Assembly (NCBI GenBank): GCA_031287585.1
Contig: JAITST010000079.1
Span: 1-7,069, forward strand
Direction of reading: 5' to 3'
Length of the DNA: 7,069 nucleotides
Source of the DNA: Planctomycetaceae bacterium
GTDB taxonomy: Bacteria > Planctomycetota > Planctomycetia > Pirellulales > Thermoguttaceae
Below the pieces are notes generated by a model. The model was not told where the DNA came from and ran no database searches. It was given only the letters and a program-made list of their open reading frames with translations. Of this stretch, positions 6,352 to 7,069 are shown in pieces; position 1 is the first letter of the stretch; each line of letters opens with the position of its first letter. The position numbers were made by a program, and so were the translations under genes.

Positions 6352-6944
6352 TTATTTATTCTTACCGAGAAAATTTGGCAGTGATTTACGCCTTCGGCAA
6401 CGTCGCCGAGTTCGAGATGTGAATAAACGTTCATCGTCAAACGAATGTCCGAGTGCCGCATCGCTGATTTCGCTATGCTTGGCGAGACACCGCTCTGGGC
6501 GAGCAGTGTGGCGTGAGTGTGCCGGAGGGCATGAACATCAATCACTCGGTTCAACGAATCACGTTTGGCGATACCGGCGAACTTCAAGTCGTGGTCTAGG
6601 ATTCTGTGCAATGCGTTTGGGACGAAGAATAGTTTCTCTTGCGCTGAAATCTTGCCCCGTTGTTTTAGCCATTTTCGCAACTCTTTGACAAGTTCAGGGT
6701 GCAGCGGCAACATTGAACCGCGGCGGTTCTTATCGTCTTTCGCCGCAAGCACGATGTGCGGAATTTTCGCATCATTAGCGTGTAATCCTAATTGGGAAGT
6801 GTTCACTAAGTCACCGTAAAACAATAAAACGCTCTTGACAGAGCAATAGGCGACGGATGCGCTACTTACATTACCACTTAATAGATGTTGACAAAGAGTC
6901 CTTACCCCTACGGGGTAAGGATTTGCGTTGTTTCTTGAGGACAA
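6352..6944 (-). pseudogene. Tyrosine recombinase (phage-type integrase), C-terminal catalytic remnant
   Basis: On the minus strand an open frame from ATG 6944 carries the C-terminal domain of a tyrosine recombinase from about its residue 59: KIPHIVLAAKDDKNRRGSML (with the candidate catalytic Lys), HALRHTHATLLAQSG (the H-x-x-R box, H138 and R141), MRHSDIRLTMNVYSHL (H164 and the Tyr nucleophile Y174) and ELGDVAEGVN. The usual first catalytic Arg (TGLR-x-x-E) and the whole N-terminal DNA-binding part are missing; residues 1-58 do not look like integrase. At 6382-6383 one base is lost, and the original ending LPNFLGKNK followed by TAA (6352-6354) lies in the next frame; the shifted frame runs on through the terminator to 6249. 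The gene is therefore doubly defective. It may have belonged to a small integrative element. Confidence 0.85.
6899..6921. repeat. Strong perfect inverted repeat
   Basis: TCCTTACCCC, then TAC, then GGGGTAAGGA form a perfect ten-base-pair stem with a three-base loop. It falls inside the non-integrase 5' part of the recombinase frame, which argues that this part is not real coding sequence. On the plus strand it is followed by a T-rich but mixed stretch (6922-6937), so it could be a terminator or an element-end stem. The shape also resembles a single CRISPR-type repeat, but only one copy is present. Confidence 0.6.
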
Positions 6945-7049
6945 GCATCACCCGATACGTTTTTGATGTTCAATAATCAACATTTCGGGTTACGATTACA
7001 TCGCGACACAAACAATTTTCAATCGTGTTAAGACAAAAAAAATTTGGAC

Positions 7050-7068
7050 GAGTTATTATCTGACGGAT
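7050..7068 (+). repeat. Second copy of the 19-base element-end motif
   Basis: GAGTTATTATCTGACGGAT matches 239-257 at 17 of 19 positions and in the same orientation, and both copies follow an A-rich stretch. No ISAzo13 transposase is recognisable immediately to its left, so it is either the bare end of a mostly deleted copy or a repeat independent of that element. It lies one base from the window edge, so what follows is unknown. Confidence 0.45.
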
Positions 7069-7069
7069 G

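Noticed and set aside
6082..6384. 100-codon plus-strand frame crossing the terminator and recombinase end
   Set aside because: It runs antisense through a clear terminator and the recombinase C-terminus and has no ribosome site or family resemblance.
6897..7069. A CRISPR array at the right edge
   Set aside because: Only one repeat-like unit is present; no regularly spaced second copy occurs in the remaining bases and no cas gene is in the window.

Overview
The window looks like a stretch of an AT-leaning bacterial chromosome, most likely from the Planctomycetota. The basis is the set of broken mobile-element proteins, whose wording matches families I know as abundant in planctomycetes (an ISAzo13 or 'Rhodopirellula-type' transposase, a DD35E integrase-core transposase with the block RFGAVGKHGSIAV, an Rpn-like protein), together with a large divergent glycoside hydrolase 38-like protein. 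This is recognition from memory; no search was run.

Layout. Bases 1-456 are a nested insertion-sequence graveyard: the tail of an ISAzo13-type transposase on the plus strand (two internal stops), its probable right end at about 257, and directly beyond it the N-terminus of an ISAs1/H-repeat-type transposase on the minus strand, cut short. Bases 668-1107 hold a small antitoxin-like gene overlapping a 25-28 codon micro-gene that looks like a PIN-domain toxin reduced to its first and last motifs. Six bases after that stop comes the only large intact gene, a 968-residue GH38-like protein (1113-4019). It has the fold-level signature of alpha-mannosidases but I cannot find the zinc and nucleophile motifs of the active enzymes.

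After a gene-free stretch with a promoter-like pair comes an intact tRNA-Phe(GAA) at 4344-4416, followed by about 90 bases rich in competing inverted repeats that could be a structured transcript tail. From 4876 to the end every protein remnant is broken: a minus-strand DD35E transposase with one in-frame stop and no N-terminus, fused at about 5610 to the C-terminal half of a plus-strand Rpn-like gene (one frameshift, one stop), then a minus-strand tyrosine recombinase C-terminal domain with a frameshift two-thirds of a codon wide near its end but a well-kept terminator. A strong stem at 6899-6921 and a second copy of the 19-base element-end motif (7050-7068) close the window.

Functionally, only the antitoxin-like gene, the GH38-like gene and the tRNA look alive. 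The first two, with the micro-gene between them, are packed tightly enough to be one transcript. I see no convincing new multi-gene system. The items most worth a second look are the PIN micro-gene, the GH38-like protein without catalytic motifs, and the folded region behind the tRNA.
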